DNA of 48,727 nucleotides, taken from NCBI RefSeq assembly GCF_014648515.1, contig NZ_BMRG01000005.1, positions 94,359 to 143,085 on the forward strand. The letters run 5' to 3'. Positions within the stretch are counted from its first letter, which is position 1, and the number at the start of each line of letters is the position of its first letter. Below, in pieces: positions 17,645-25,855 of the stretch. A program made the position numbers and the translations under genes. Below the pieces are notes generated by a model, which saw nothing but the letters and a program-made list of their open reading frames with translations, was not told the DNA's origin and made no database searches. Origin of the DNA: Saccharothrix coeruleofusca (lineage in GTDB: Bacteria; Actinomycetota; Actinomycetes; Mycobacteriales; Pseudonocardiaceae).

Positions 17645-18630
17645 TGCCGGTCAACCAGGCGCTCGCCACCTACAGCGACTGGACCTACGCCGCCGCCGTC
17701 GTGGTCTACGTCGTCGCGGCCGTGCTGTACCTGTGCGAGCAGGCGTTCAGCCGGGCCAAGGCGCCACGGCGGGAAGCGGTGGCCGCCGGTGTCGGGGCCG
17801 GCGTCGGGGCGGGTGCCGGGGGCGATGTGCGGGTCGCGGGCACCGGCGCGGACGGCACGTGGACGCCGGGCCGGGTCGTCGCCGCGCCCCGGCCGTCGCG
17901 CGCGGAGCGGCTGGGCCGCATGGGGTTGGCGCTCAACGTGCTCGGCGCGCTGCTGCACCTGGCGTCGCTGGTGCTGCGCGGGCTGTCCACCGGGCGCGCG
18001 CCGTGGGGCAACATGTACGAGTACGGCTCGCTGCTGACGCTGGCGGCCGTGGTGACGTGGCTGATCCTGGTGCGGTCGCTGCCGGTGCGCAGGCTCGGCG
18101 GGTTCGTGCTCGTGCCGGTGGTCGTGCTGATGTTCATGGGCGGCACCGTGCTCTACGCCGACGCGGGCCCGGTGACGCCGCCGCTGCAGTCGTACTGGCT
18201 GGCCATCCACGTCTCGATCATCGCGGTGGGCAGCGGCGTGCTGCTGGTGCCGGGCGTGGCCAGCGTGCTGTACCTGCTCAAGTCCTCGGGCCGGGCGCGG
18301 TTCACCAGGCTGCCCGACGCCGATGCGCTGGACCGGGTGGCCTACCGCAGCACCGTGTTCGCGTTCCCGCTGTTCACCATCGGCATCATCTGCGGCGCGA
18401 TCTGGGCCGAGGCGGCGTGGGGCCGGTTCTGGGGTTGGGACCCCAAGGAGACGGTGGCGTTCGTGTCCTGGGTGGTCTACGCGGCCTACCTGCACGCGCG
18501 GGCGACCGCCGGGTGGCGGGGCAGGCCCGCCGCGTGGATCAACACCCTGGGCTTCGCGCTGACCGTGTTCAACCTGTTCTTCATCAACCTGGTCACGACG
18601 GGGTTGCACTCTTACGCGGGAGTGAGCTGA
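17644..18630 (+). CDS. ccsB: Cytochrome c heme-export/synthetase protein CcsB (CcsA family)
   Basis: The protein has 328 aa with about eight transmembrane helices. The tryptophan-rich heme-handling WWD-type motif is WGRFWGWDPKETVAFVSW. Histidines suited to heme ligation appear in WLAIHVSIIAVGSG and GLHSYAGVS near the end. A glycine/alanine/valine-rich insertion lies between helices 1 and 2 (about residues 45-70). It overlaps resB by one base. A small hairpin follows the stop. Confidence 0.95.
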   Translation: MPVNQALATYSDWTYAAAVVVYVVAAVLYLCEQAFSRAKAPRREAVAAGVGAGVGAGAGGDVRVAGTGADGTWTPGRVVAAPRPSRAERLGRMGLALNVLGALLHLASLVLRGLSTGRAPWGNMYEYGSLLTLAAVVTWLILVRSLPVRRLGGFVLVPVVVLMFMGGTVLYADAGPVTPPLQSYWLAIHVSIIAVGSGVLLVPGVASVLYLLKSSGRARFTRLPDADALDRVAYRSTVFAFPLFTIGIICGAIWAEAAWGRFWGWDPKETVAFVSWVVYAAYLHARATAGWRGRPAAWINTLGFALTVFNLFFINLVTTGLHSYAGVS

Positions 18631-18651
18631 TCCACGACCCAGTGTCGTGGA
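18631..18651. terminator. 8-bp hairpin directly after ccsB
   Basis: TCCACGAC and GTCGTGGA pair perfectly around a 5-nt loop, starting one base after the ccsB stop. It may end or slow the ccdA-resB-ccsB transcript before the ATPase gene. Confidence 0.5.
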
Positions 18652-18727
18652 ACCGAGGGTTCCCGGCTACCGTCCCAGCAGGGGGTCGGGGAGGTCTCGA
18701 TCCGCATCCTCAGGGAGGACCCCAGCG

Positions 18728-20119
18728 GTGACCGGTCGCTACGAGAACCCCGATCCGTCGTGGCAGCCACAGGCCGGGGCGGAGGGGCAGCCGCAGCCCA
18801 ACCCGAACCAGTCCGGCGGCTACCAGGTGGACCCCGGCTCGGGCGGCTACGCCGAGCCGAACACGGTCTACCTCGATCCGACGACCTCGGGGCCGCTGCC
18901 GGTCAGCGGCGGCGCCTCGGGTCCGTACCCGGTGAGCGGTGGCCCGTCCGGCCCGTACCCGGTCGGCGGTGGCCCGTCCGGCCCGTACCCGGTCGGCGGT
19001 GGTCCGTCCGGCCCGTACCCGGTGGGCGGCGGCCCTTCGGGGCCGTACCCGGTCGCGGGCCAGCCGCAGTACGGCGACCCGGCCGCGTCCGGGCCGCACC
19101 AGTACCAGGGCGGTTTCCCCAACAACTTCCCGCAGAGCGTCGTGCCGCAGGCCCCGCAGCCGGGCCCGCAGCCCGGTCCGCAGCAGCGCAACCGGCAGGG
19201 CAACGCCAACGAGGTCACCTCGCAGCAGCTGATCAAGCGCGCGAAGCGGCCCCCGCAGTCCGGCTGGCGCAAGACCCTGCACTCGCTCAGCGGTGGCCTG
19301 ATCAACCTCGGCGAGAGCCCGGCCGACCTGCGCCGCCGCGAGCTGATCACGCGGATCAACCAGCCGCTGCGCGGCTGCTACAAGATCGCCATGCTCAGCC
19401 TCAAGGGCGGCGTGGGCAAGACGACCACGACCACCACGCTGGGCTCGACGTTCTCGTCGCTGCGCGGTGACCGGGTGATCGCGGTCGACGCCAACCCCGA
19501 CCGCGGCACGCTGGCGCTGAAGGTGCCCAGGGAGACCACGGCGACCGTGCGGCACCTGCTGCGCGACGTGGCCAGGATCACCAAGTACAGCGACGTGCGC
19601 GCCTACACCTCGCAGTCGCCGAGCAGGCTGGAGATCCTCGCCTCCGAGCAGGACCCGGCGGTGTCCGAGGCGTTCAGCGACCAGGACTACCTGCGCACCG
19701 TGACGCTGCTGGAGCACTTCTACAACATCGTGCTCACCGACTGCGGCACCGGCCTGATGCACTCGGCGATGAAGGGCGTGCTGGACACCGCGGACTCGCT
19801 GGTGCTGGTGTCCTCCGGCTCGGTGGACGGCGCGCAGACCTCGGCGGCCACGCTGGACTGGCTGGAGGCGCACGGCTACCGCGACCTGGTGGCGCGGTCC
19901 GTGGCGGTGATCAACTCGGTGCGACCCGGCTCGGGCAAGGTCGACCTGGACAAGCTGGCCGCGCACTTCGCGCAGCGCTGCCGCTCGGTGGTGCGCATCC
20001 CGTTCGACGCGCACCTGGAGGAGGGAGCCGAGATCGAGCTGGACAAGCTCGGCCCGGAAACCCGCCTGGCGCTGCTGGAGCTGGCCGCCACGGTCGCGGA
20101 CGACTTCCCCAACCACTGA
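18728..20119 (+). CDS. ParA/MinD-like ATPase with Pro/Gly-rich repetitive N-terminus
   Basis: The protein has 463 aa. Residues 1-160 are disordered and rich in Gly, Pro, Gln and Tyr, including five 10-residue repeats. A basic linker follows, then a SIMIBI ATPase domain with a deviant Walker A (KGGVGKT, K226-T232), a VIAVDANPD switch and a VLTDCGTG Walker B-like segment. It resembles EspI-type ATPases of ESX loci and other MinD-like proteins; no ESX genes are in view, so the role is unassigned. GTG 18728 has AGGGAGGA 8 nt upstream. A hairpin terminator follows. Confidence 0.88.
   Translation: MTGRYENPDPSWQPQAGAEGQPQPNPNQSGGYQVDPGSGGYAEPNTVYLDPTTSGPLPVSGGASGPYPVSGGPSGPYPVGGGPSGPYPVGGGPSGPYPVGGGPSGPYPVAGQPQYGDPAASGPHQYQGGFPNNFPQSVVPQAPQPGPQPGPQQRNRQGNANEVTSQQLIKRAKRPPQSGWRKTLHSLSGGLINLGESPADLRRRELITRINQPLRGCYKIAMLSLKGGVGKTTTTTTLGSTFSSLRGDRVIAVDANPDRGTLALKVPRETTATVRHLLRDVARITKYSDVRAYTSQSPSRLEILASEQDPAVSEAFSDQDYLRTVTLLEHFYNIVLTDCGTGLMHSAMKGVLDTADSLVLVSSGSVDGAQTSAATLDWLEAHGYRDLVARSVAVINSVRPGSGKVDLDKLAAHFAQRCRSVVRIPFDAHLEEGAEIELDKLGPETRLALLELAATVADDFPNH
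18901..19050 (+). repeat. Five 30-bp in-frame repeats (GGPSGPYPVG type)
   Basis: Five consecutive 30-bp units encode PV(S/G)GG(A/P)SGPY. The three central units differ at only a few bases. They form part of the disordered N-terminus of the ATPase and are likely to vary in copy number. Confidence 0.9.
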
Positions 20120-20139
20120 CCGGTCCCGGACGAACGCGC

Positions 20140-20162
20140 GGGGGCCTCCCGACGAGGCCCCC
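20140..20162. terminator. Hairpin terminator between convergent genes
   Basis: GGGGGCCTC and GAGGCCCCC pair perfectly over 9 bp with a 5-nt loop. It is 20 nt after the ATPase stop and 20 nt before the facing small gene's stop, so it can serve both. Confidence 0.8.
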
Positions 20163-20182
20163 GTCCGCTACCACCCGCCGGG

Positions 20183-20362
20183 TTACTCGTCCTCCGGGCG
20201 CTTCTGCTTGCGCTGCTCACTGAGCTTGCGCAGGAATTCCGGGTCGTCGTCCGGTGCGACGAACCGGCCGCTCGGAGCGGTGCCGACCCGATCTGGCCCG
20301 AACGCGCGCCACAGCAGCACGGCGATGGTGAGGGCACCGATCACCGCGAGCACGTACAGCAT
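20183..20362 (-). CDS. Small single-pass membrane protein
   Basis: The protein has 59 aa. One transmembrane helix (LYVLAVIGALTIAVLLWRAF) is followed by a charged cytoplasmic tail with DDDPEFLRKLSEQRKQKRPEDE. ATG 20362 was chosen because AGGAGG ends 8 nt before it; the GTG at 20371 would overlap that site. Similar small proteins are common in actinobacteria. Function is unknown. It lies 52 nt downstream of bldC on the same strand. Confidence 0.8.
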   Translation of the reverse strand: MLYVLAVIGALTIAVLLWRAFGPDRVGTAPSGRFVAPDDDPEFLRKLSEQRKQKRPEDE

Positions 20363-20414
20363 GGCCGCCACCTCCTTTGCAACGAGATTACCCGTGTCGT
20401 GGAGGTGTACGGGC

Positions 20415-20627
20415 TCACTGCCGCACGGGTTCGGTCGCCTCGGTGGTCAGCTGCGAGAGCAGCGCCTGCACCTCGGACTCGCGGAAGCGGCGGTGACCAC
20501 CGGGCGTGCGGATGGAACCGATGCGGCCCGCCGTGGCCCAGCGGGTCACGGTCTTCGGGTCGACGCGGAAGAGGCTGGCGACCTCGCCGGGCGTCAACAG
20601 CCGTTCGCCCTGGTGTACCTGCGTCAC
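20415..20627 (-). CDS. bldC: BldC-type MerR-like developmental regulator
   Basis: The protein has 70 aa, a single winged helix-turn-helix domain without effector domain. LLTPGEVASLFRVDPKTVTRWATAGRI and the wing TPGGHRRFRESEV closely match Streptomyces BldC (68 aa), which binds DNA as head-to-tail oligomers and controls entry into sporulation. It stands alone, divergent from an Lrp-type regulator across a 306-nt gap holding a large inverted repeat. GGAGG-like CCAGGGAGGCACACTGTG context supports the start. Confidence 0.93.
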   Translation of the reverse strand: MTQVHQGERLLTPGEVASLFRVDPKTVTRWATAGRIGSIRTPGGHRRFRESEVQALLSQLTTEATEPVRQ

Positions 20628-20746
20628 AGTGTGCCTCCCTGGCGATCAGACGTACCGGACGCATCGTGGCATCCCGACCATCGGGTACTCGAACACTTGG
20701 CTGATGGTAAAGAGGTAGTAAGGGACGAAGCGGACAGCGTTGGATT

Positions 20747-20765
20747 GCCGCGCCTGCGGCGCGGC
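20747..20765. repeat. 8-bp GC hairpin upstream of bldC
   Basis: GCCGCGCC and GGCGCGGC pair perfectly around TGC. It abuts the much larger inverted repeat that begins 3 nt further on. It may end a short transcript in this gap. Confidence 0.55.
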
Positions 20766-20767
20766 GG

Positions 20768-20869
20768 GCGAGGCCGCCTCGGAAGTCGGCCCATCGGCAC
20801 GCGTTTCGCGGAAAATCGAAGAGCGTGATTTCCCGCGAAAGGCATGCCGACAGGCCGACGCGGCCTCGC
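20768..20869. repeat. Large imperfect inverted repeat (about 43-nt arms) between bldC and the lrp gene
   Basis: The arms are 20768-20817 and 20827-20869. From the loop outwards: TTTCGCGGAAAATC against GATTTCCCGCGAAA (13 of 14 pairs), nine more positions (7 pairs), ten more (8 pairs), a 7-nt bulge at 20778-20784, then ten perfect pairs (GCGAGGCCGC / GCGGCCTCGC). The loop is 9 nt. It ends 64 nt before the lrp start. It could be a structured RNA, a remnant of a small transposable repeat, or a regulator-binding region. No coding feature explains it. Confidence 0.8.
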
Positions 20870-20920
20870 GTGTGGGTCGCGGGGGAGGCAGGGGCCGACG
20901 TGGGGGTTGTGGGCACGGCC

Positions 20921-20926
20921 TAGGCT
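20921..20926 (+). promoter_or_regulatory. -10 element of the lrp-type gene
   Basis: TAGGCT lies 7 nt before the GTG start and no ribosome-binding site is present, so a leaderless transcript is likely. Confidence 0.55.
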
Positions 20927-20933
20927 TGGGGCG

Positions 20934-21401
20934 GTGGACGCTCTTGATCGTCAGATCATCGCCGCCCTGCGGGTGAACGGCCGGGCCACCTACGCCGACC
21001 TGGGGCGCAAGGTCGGGCTCTCGGCTTCCGCCGTGCACGAGCGGGTCGGCAAGCTCGAAGCCACCGGGGTCATCGTGGGCTACCACGCCGTGGTGGACCC
21101 GAGCGCGGTCGGCCTGGGGGTGACGGCGCTGGTGAGCATCCACCCCACCGACACCGCGGACGACGACGAGCTGGCCGACGCGCTGGCCGAGCTGGTCGAG
21201 GTCGAGTCGTGCTACCGGGTGGCGGGCGACGAGTCGTTCATCGTCAAGGTCAGGGTGGCGACCGTCGACGACCTGGAGCGGGCGCTGGGCAGGTTGCGGC
21301 GCATCGAGGGCGTGGCGCGCACCCGCACCACGGTGGTGCTGTCCACCCGCTTCGAGGGCAGGCCCAACACCGCGGCGGTGGACCCGGCGGACGGCGCGTA
21401 A
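20934..21401 (+). CDS. Lrp/AsnC-family transcriptional regulator
   Basis: The protein has 155 aa. The N-terminal helix-turn-helix (ALDRQIIAALRVNGRATYADLGRKVGLSASAVHERV written in parts: LDRQIIAAL, TYADLGRKVGLS, HERVGKLEATGVI) is followed by a RAM ligand-binding domain with the CYRVAGDESFIVKV signature. It probably responds to an amino acid; the ligand is unknown. It is divergent from bldC and is followed after 5 nt by a DUF4229-like gene, with which it may be cotranscribed. Confidence 0.93.
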   Translation: MDALDRQIIAALRVNGRATYADLGRKVGLSASAVHERVGKLEATGVIVGYHAVVDPSAVGLGVTALVSIHPTDTADDDELADALAELVEVESCYRVAGDESFIVKVRVATVDDLERALGRLRRIEGVARTRTTVVLSTRFEGRPNTAAVDPADGA

Positions 21402-21406
21402 CCTGG

Positions 21407-21667
21407 GTGACCGTGCACTTGGGTCGTGATGTGGCGCTGTACGTCGGAGCGCGGTTGGGCATGGTCGCGGTGGTCACCGCGCTGCTCATGCTGGTGAACG
21501 TGCCCCTGCTGGTCGCGCTGGCGGTCGGCGTGGTCGTCGCGCTGCCGCTGTCGCTGTTCGTGCTGCGCGGGCTGCGCACGCGCGTGGCGCGCGGGCTGGA
21601 GGAGCGGCAGGCGGCGCGCAACGCCGAGCGGGAGAAGCTGCGCGCGCAGCTGCGCGGCGAGAGCTGA
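21407..21667 (+). CDS. DUF4229-like small membrane protein
   Basis: The protein has 86 aa. Two hydrophobic segments (YVGARLGMVAVVTALLML and PLLVALAVGVVVALPLSLF) precede an arginine-rich charged tail (RGLEERQAARNAEREKLRAQLRGES). This layout is typical of the actinobacterial DUF4229 family of unknown function. GTG 21407 is taken as the start; GTG 21413 is possible. It follows the lrp gene closely. Confidence 0.8.
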   Translation: MTVHLGRDVALYVGARLGMVAVVTALLMLVNVPLLVALAVGVVVALPLSLFVLRGLRTRVARGLEERQAARNAEREKLRAQLRGES

Positions 21668-21688
21668 CGGTCCGGGTGATCCGGGCGG

Positions 21689-21991
21689 TCAGGTCACGAA
21701 CAGCAGCGCGGTGCCGCCCAGCTGGGCGATGAGCAGGACCGCGAACACCGCGCCGACGTGCCTGCTCTCACGCAGCCGCAGGGCCAGGGCGAGCACCCCG
21801 ACCGGCGGCCAGAGGGGTTTCTTCAGGCGGAACGCGGTGCGGGCCGCGCCGAGGGCCACGCCCAGCGGCGACAGCCCCAGTTCCGCCGCGCCGAGCACGT
21901 CGGCGCGCCACTGCTCCAGGTAGCGGGCGCGATCGGCGGGCCACAGCAGCGCGGCGGCGCACCGCACGAGCATCAGGGCGAGGCGGGGCAT
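21689..21991 (-). CDS. Small membrane protein paired with PadR regulator
   Basis: The protein has 100 aa. An amphipathic N-terminus (DRARYLEQWRADV) precedes a hydrophobic C-terminal region with at least one transmembrane segment (HVGAVFAVLLIAQLGGTALLFVT). Its ATG overlaps the padR stop by 4 nt, so the two are cotranslated. Actinobacterial PadR regulators often have a membrane-protein partner of this kind. Function is unknown. Confidence 0.8.
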   Translation of the reverse strand: MPRLALMLVRCAAALLWPADRARYLEQWRADVLGAAELGLSPLGVALGAARTAFRLKKPLWPPVGVLALALRLRESRHVGAVFAVLLIAQLGGTALLFVT

Positions 21992-22305
21992 CAGACCTCC
22001 CGTGGTCGCGGCGCCGCCCGGCGCCCGGTCTCCGCAGACTTGCGGGCGCACACCTTGGCCGCTTCCACCGCGCCGTCGGGCGTGAGCCGGTACAACCGCC
22101 GCCGGGGGCCGCGGCGCTCGCTGTCGTCGTCCCACGACGAGGTGACCCACCCGGCCCGCTCCAGCCGGTCCAGCAGCGGGTAGACGCTGCCCGACGGCCT
22201 GCCGGTGAGCTTGATGACCTCCAGGCCCCAGCGCGGCCGGTCGGCGTCGAGCAGCACCGCCAGCACGTCCGCGGTGGCGCGGCCGATCCTCCCGAGCGGT
22301 TCCAC
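21991..22305 (-). CDS. PadR-family transcriptional regulator
   Basis: The protein has 104 aa, a short single-domain PadR. The winged helix shows LAVLLDADRPRWGLEVIKLTG, the SGSVYPLLDRLERAGWV signature and a basic wing (RRGPRRRLYRLTPDG). It probably represses itself and its overlapping membrane-protein partner. A CTACCTATGTAG palindrome lies just upstream. The inducing signal is unknown. Confidence 0.92.
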   Translation of the reverse strand: MEPLGRIGRATADVLAVLLDADRPRWGLEVIKLTGRPSGSVYPLLDRLERAGWVTSSWDDDSERRGPRRRLYRLTPDGAVEAAKVCARKSAETGRRAAPRPREV

Positions 22306-22314
22306 GCGCTCAAG

Positions 22315-22326
22315 CTACCTATGTAG
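22315..22326 (-). promoter_or_regulatory. Candidate PadR operator
   Basis: CTACCTATGTAG is a short palindrome (CTAC / GTAG) 9 nt before the padR start, in an AT-rich patch that could hold its -10 region. PadR operators are often ATGT/ACAT-type palindromes at the own promoter, so autoregulation is a reasonable inference. Confidence 0.4.
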
Positions 22327-22362
22327 ATTAAGCCGGGTCAAGCGGGCCCGACCCGGTTCCCA

Positions 22363-23340
22363 CTACCGGCCGAACACCTCCACGGCCTCGTCGGCCAGCC
22401 TGCGCACCACCTCGGCCAGCTCCAGCTCCTCCAGCCAGTGCTCGGGAATGGCCTCGACGCCGTCGCGCGCGCCGAGCAGGTTCCCGCACAGCGCGCCGGT
22501 GGAGTCGCTGTCCCCGGAGTGGTTGACCGCCAGCAGCAGCCCGTCCGCCAGGTCGCGCGCGGCCAGCGCGGTCAGCACCGCGATGGCCAGCGCCTCCTCG
22601 CCCACCCAGCCGCCGCCCAGCACGGTCTCGATCAGCTCCGGCGTCGGCCGCCGGTCGCTGCCGCCCAGGCCCACCGCCAGGTCCAGCAGCGCCAACTGCT
22701 CCTCGTGCCCGTCCCAGCCGACCAGCTCGGCCCGCGCCACCTCCACCGCGGCCACCAGGTCCGCGCCCGCCAGCACCTGCTGCACCAACACCGCCAGCAC
22801 GCCCGCCGACAGGTAGCCGCTGGGGTGGCCGTGGGTGATCGCGCCCGTCGCCGCCGCCAGCGCGAACACCTCGTGCACGTCGTCGGACCACAGCGCCACG
22901 GGCGCGGCGCGCATCACCGCGCCGCAGCCCTTGGAGTCGTTGACCGGGTTCTCCAGCGTCCCCGGACCGCCCGCGTGCAGGGCGGTGAGGCAGGTGTTGC
23001 CCGGAGCGCGCTGCGCGTGCAGCTCCGGCACGTCCAGCAGCCACCCGTCCGAGGGAACTTCCGGGCCGCCCTGGGTGCGCAGCCAGCGCCCGTAGGCCGC
23101 GCGCACCTCGTCCAGCGGGTCGCTGCCCCGCCGCCGCGCCAGCACCAGCCCTTCGAGGGTGAACAGGGTCATCTGGGTGTCGTCGGTGATGGCGCCCGAC
23201 CTGCCGTAGGCGGGCGCGTAGTCGGTCAGCCCCGATGGGCCGAACCGGCCGCGGATGCGGTCGATCCGGTCGAACTCGATCGCGGCGCCCAGCGCGTCGC
23301 CGACGGCGCCCGCGAGCAAACTGCCCGGAAGTGAGGTCAC
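22363..23340 (-). CDS. ADP-ribosylglycohydrolase (DraG-like)
   Basis: The protein has 325 aa. Metal-binding motifs of the DraG/ARH family are present: [13 protein letters not shown] at the N-terminus, [15 protein letters not shown], and near the C-terminus [19 protein letters not shown]. It probably removes ADP-ribose from a protein, nucleic acid or small molecule; the substrate is unknown and no partner ADP-ribosyltransferase is in view. GTG 23340 ([15 protein letters not shown]) was chosen since longer forms lack family-like sequence. Its start is only 22 bp from the divergent cds1-like gene, so the two promoters overlap. Confidence 0.93.
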   Translation of the reverse strand: MTSLPGSLLAGAVGDALGAAIEFDRIDRIRGRFGPSGLTDYAPAYGRSGAITDDTQMTLFTLEGLVLARRRGSDPLDEVRAAYGRWLRTQGGPEVPSDGWLLDVPELHAQRAPGNTCLTALHAGGPGTLENPVNDSKGCGAVMRAAPVALWSDDVHEVFALAAATGAITHGHPSGYLSAGVLAVLVQQVLAGADLVAAVEVARAELVGWDGHEEQLALLDLAVGLGGSDRRPTPELIETVLGGGWVGEEALAIAVLTALAARDLADGLLLAVNHSGDSDSTGALCGNLLGARDGVEAIPEHWLEELELAEVVRRLADEAVEVFGR

Positions 23341-23348
23341 GGCGCAGA

Positions 23349-23356
23349 AGTATCGT
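23349..23356. promoter_or_regulatory. Overlapping divergent -10 elements
   Basis: On the plus strand TATCGT (23351-23356) stands 6 nt before the GTG of the PLP enzyme. On the minus strand GATACT (23349-23354) stands 8 nt before the GTG of the glycohydrolase. The two hexamers share four base pairs, so RNA polymerase probably cannot use both at once. Confidence 0.4.
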
Positions 23357-23362
23357 GCCGGC

Positions 23363-24457
23363 GTGACCACTTCGGTAGACCGATGTTGCTCCCGCACCAG
23401 GGAATGGGTCTGCGAGGCCGTCCGCATCATCGAAGCGGACGCCAATCGCAGCGCCGACACGCACCTGCTGCACTTCCCGCTCCCGCCGGAGTGGGGCATC
23501 GACCTGTACCTCAAGGACGAGTCGACCCACCCCACCGGCTCGCTCAAGCACCGCTTGGCGCGCTCGCTGTTCCTCTACGCCATCTGCAACGGCTGGGTGG
23601 TCGGCGGCACCCCGGTGATCGAGGCGTCCTCGGGGTCCACGGCGGTCTCCGAGGCGTACTTCGCGCGCCTGCTCGGCCTGCCGTTCATCGCCGTCATGCC
23701 CCGATCCACCAGCCGCGAGAAGGTCGCGCTGATCGAGCGGCAGGGCGGCCAGTGCCACTTCGTCGACGAGCCCGGCGCGATCTACGACGAGTCCCGCAGG
23801 CTGGCCGCCGAGCTGGGCGGGCACTTCATGGACCAGTTCACCCACGCCGAGCGGGCCACCGACTGGCGCGGCAACAACAACATCGCCGAGTCGATCTTCC
23901 AGCAGATGGCGCTGGAGGCCGCGCCCGAACCGGACTGGATCGTGGTCGGCGCGGGCACCGGCGGCACCAGCGCCACCATCGGCCGCTACATCCACTACCG
24001 CAAGCTGCGCTCCCGGCTGGCCGTGGTCGACCCCGAGCACTCGGTGTTCTTCGACGCCTGGCGCGCGGGCGACCCCACCCTGGTCGGCACCGAGGGCTCG
24101 CGGATCGAGGGCATCGGCAGGCCGCGCGTGGAGCCGTCGTTCATCGGCCAGGTCATCGACCGGATGATCAAGGTGCCCGACGCGGCGTCCGTGGCCACCA
24201 TCCGGCACGTCGAGCAGCTGCTCGGGCGGCGCGTCGGCGGCTCGACCGGCACCAACCTGTGGGGCGCCTTCCAGCTCATCGCCGAGATGCGGGCCTCCCG
24301 CCAGCGCGGCAGCGTGGTCACCCTGCTGTGCGACGGCGGCGAGCGCTACTCCAACACCTACTACGACGACGACTGGGTGGCCGGGCAGGGCATGGACCTG
24401 TCGCCGCACCTGGCGACGCTGACCCGGTTCCGCGCCACCGGCACCTGGTCGGGCTGA
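23363..24457 (+). CDS. PLP-dependent cysteine synthase/cysteine desulfhydrase-like enzyme (Cds1-like)
   Basis: The protein has 364 aa, fold-type II PLP enzyme. The PLP lysine is K62 in [14 protein letters not shown], the substrate loop is [15 protein letters not shown] and the phosphate loop is [16 protein letters not shown]. The late [18 protein letters not shown] segment resembles M. tuberculosis Cds1 (Rv3684), which degrades L-cysteine to H2S, pyruvate and ammonia. It could also act as a synthase; sequence alone does not decide. GTG 23363 is probably leaderless. Confidence 0.85.
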   Translation: MTTSVDRCCSRTREWVCEAVRIIEADANRSADTHLLHFPLPPEWGIDLYLKDESTHPTGSLKHRLARSLFLYAICNGWVVGGTPVIEASSGSTAVSEAYFARLLGLPFIAVMPRSTSREKVALIERQGGQCHFVDEPGAIYDESRRLAAELGGHFMDQFTHAERATDWRGNNNIAESIFQQMALEAAPEPDWIVVGAGTGGTSATIGRYIHYRKLRSRLAVVDPEHSVFFDAWRAGDPTLVGTEGSRIEGIGRPRVEPSFIGQVIDRMIKVPDAASVATIRHVEQLLGRRVGGSTGTNLWGAFQLIAEMRASRQRGSVVTLLCDGGERYSNTYYDDDWVAGQGMDLSPHLATLTRFRATGTWSG

Positions 24458-24535
24458 CCGGGAACCCGCGGGAACGCCGACCGGGGCCGCCGCGTCGAAC
24501 CGGGATCGACGTGTCGGTGTCGGAAGGGGTGGCAC

Positions 24536-24931
24536 GTGAGCGCGTGGCGCACTGCGGAGGTGCTGACCGCGGAGGAGGTGCTGGCCAGGGCCGCCGCGGA
24601 CGCCGAGCGGTCCGTGCGGGAAGCCGCCCGCCGCCTGGTCCGCGAGCCCTCGGCCGAGGACGTCCGCCGGGTGATGGCGTTCGCCAAGTCCAATGAGGCC
24701 TCGCCCGCGTTGCAGGCGTTGCAGCGGCGCATCGCCCGAGGCGAGCTGAGCTGGCGGCAGGTGCTGATGGGCGAGGCGGCGGGCGACCAGGGCGTGCGGG
24801 CCGCCCTGGAAGCCGACCGCGACCGGCTGGCCGCGCTGTGCCGGGGCGAGCAGCCCGAGCCCGCGCGGCGACCCGAGCCCCGGCGCGCCGACGACGAGGA
24901 GCCGATGTCGTTCACCGAGGACGCCTGGTAG
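24536..24931 (+). CDS. Hypothetical charged helical protein
   Basis: The protein has 131 aa, with no signal peptide or membrane segment. The first 100 residues are predicted helical and rich in Ala, Arg and Glu; the tail is disordered (EPARRPEPRRADDEEP) and ends in MSFTEDAW. GAAGGGG lies upstream of the GTG. It ends 3 nt from the facing menA stop with no terminator between. I do not recognise a named family; a WRQVLMGEAAGDQGVRAAL segment is the best search seed. Confidence 0.7.
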   Translation: MSAWRTAEVLTAEEVLARAAADAERSVREAARRLVREPSAEDVRRVMAFAKSNEASPALQALQRRIARGELSWRQVLMGEAAGDQGVRAALEADRDRLAALCRGEQPEPARRPEPRRADDEEPMSFTEDAW

Positions 24932-24934
24932 GCG

Positions 24935-25807
24935 CTACCCCAGCGCCAGGGCGACGGCGACCACGACCGCCCACAGCAGCATCGCCAGCCCGGTGTCGCG
25001 CAGCACCGGGATCAGCTCCCGGCCCTTGCCGCCCCTGGCGACCCGGCGCGCCCCCAGCGCGGTCAGCGGCAGGGCCAGCAGGCCCAGCAGCGCCAGCGGC
25101 TCGCGCAGGCCGAAGGCCAGCGTGATCAGGAACGGCACGGCCACCAGCGCCAGGTAGAGCCTGCGGGTGTCCCGGTCGCCCAGCACCACGGCCAGCGTGC
25201 GCTTGCCCGAGACCGCGTCGGTCGGGATGTCCCGCAGGTTGTTGGCGACCAGCACGGCGGTGGAGAACGCGCCCATCGCGATGGCCCCGCCGATGCCGAT
25301 GCCGGTGACCTCGCCGGTCTGCACGTAGAGCGTGCCCAGCACGGCGGCGGGACCGAAGAACAGGAACACGGCGACCTCGCCCAGCCCCGCGTACCCGTAG
25401 GGCTTGCTGCCGCCGGTGTAGAACCACGCCGCCGCGATGCACACCGCGCCGAACGCGATCAGCCACCAGTACCCCGACAGCGCCACCAGCACCAGGCCCA
25501 CCACGGCCCCCGCGCCCAGCGCCGCGAACGCCGCGGTGCGCACCGCCTTGGGGTTGGCGGCCCCCGACCCGACCAGCCGGAACGGGCCCACCCGGTCGGC
25601 GTCGGTGCCGCGGATTCCGTCGGAGTAGTCGTTGGCGTAGTTCACGCCGATCTGGAGCGCGACCGACACCAGCAGCGCCAGCGCGGACCGGAGCGGGTCG
25701 AACTCGTCGATGTGGTGCGCGGCGGCCGCGCCGACCAGCACGGGGGCGATGGAGTTGGGCAGGGTGCGCGGGCGGGTCCCCGAGATCCACTGGGCGAGCG
25801 TGGCCAT
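24935..25807 (-). CDS. menA: 1,4-dihydroxy-2-naphthoate polyprenyltransferase
   Basis: The protein has 290 aa with about eight to nine transmembrane helices. The UbiA-family aspartate motifs are [14 protein letters not shown] (first) and [19 protein letters not shown] (second). It attaches the polyprenyl tail to DHNA in the membrane, giving demethylmenaquinone. ATG 25807 has CGGAGG 9 nt upstream; the ATG at 25816 touches that site and is less likely. It lies 48 nt downstream of menE on the same strand, so menB-menE-menA is probably one transcript. Confidence 0.96.
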   Translation of the reverse strand: MATLAQWISGTRPRTLPNSIAPVLVGAAAAHHIDEFDPLRSALALLVSVALQIGVNYANDYSDGIRGTDADRVGPFRLVGSGAANPKAVRTAAFAALGAGAVVGLVLVALSGYWWLIAFGAVCIAAAWFYTGGSKPYGYAGLGEVAVFLFFGPAAVLGTLYVQTGEVTGIGIGGAIAMGAFSTAVLVANNLRDIPTDAVSGKRTLAVVLGDRDTRRLYLALVAVPFLITLAFGLREPLALLGLLALPLTALGARRVARGGKGRELIPVLRDTGLAMLLWAVVVAVALALG

Positions 25808-25855
25808 GCCGCTCATCCTCCGACATGGCCCGCGACGCCCCGCCCGCAGGTGGGG

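Noticed and set aside
20740-20976. Possible 78-codon gene in the bldC-lrp gap
   Set aside because: It runs across both arms of the inverted repeat and into lrp, and has no ribosome-binding site.
22328-24535. Minus-strand open frame of 735 codons
   Set aside because: It overlaps the ADP-ribosylglycohydrolase in another frame and the Cds1-like gene; low-complexity sequence only.
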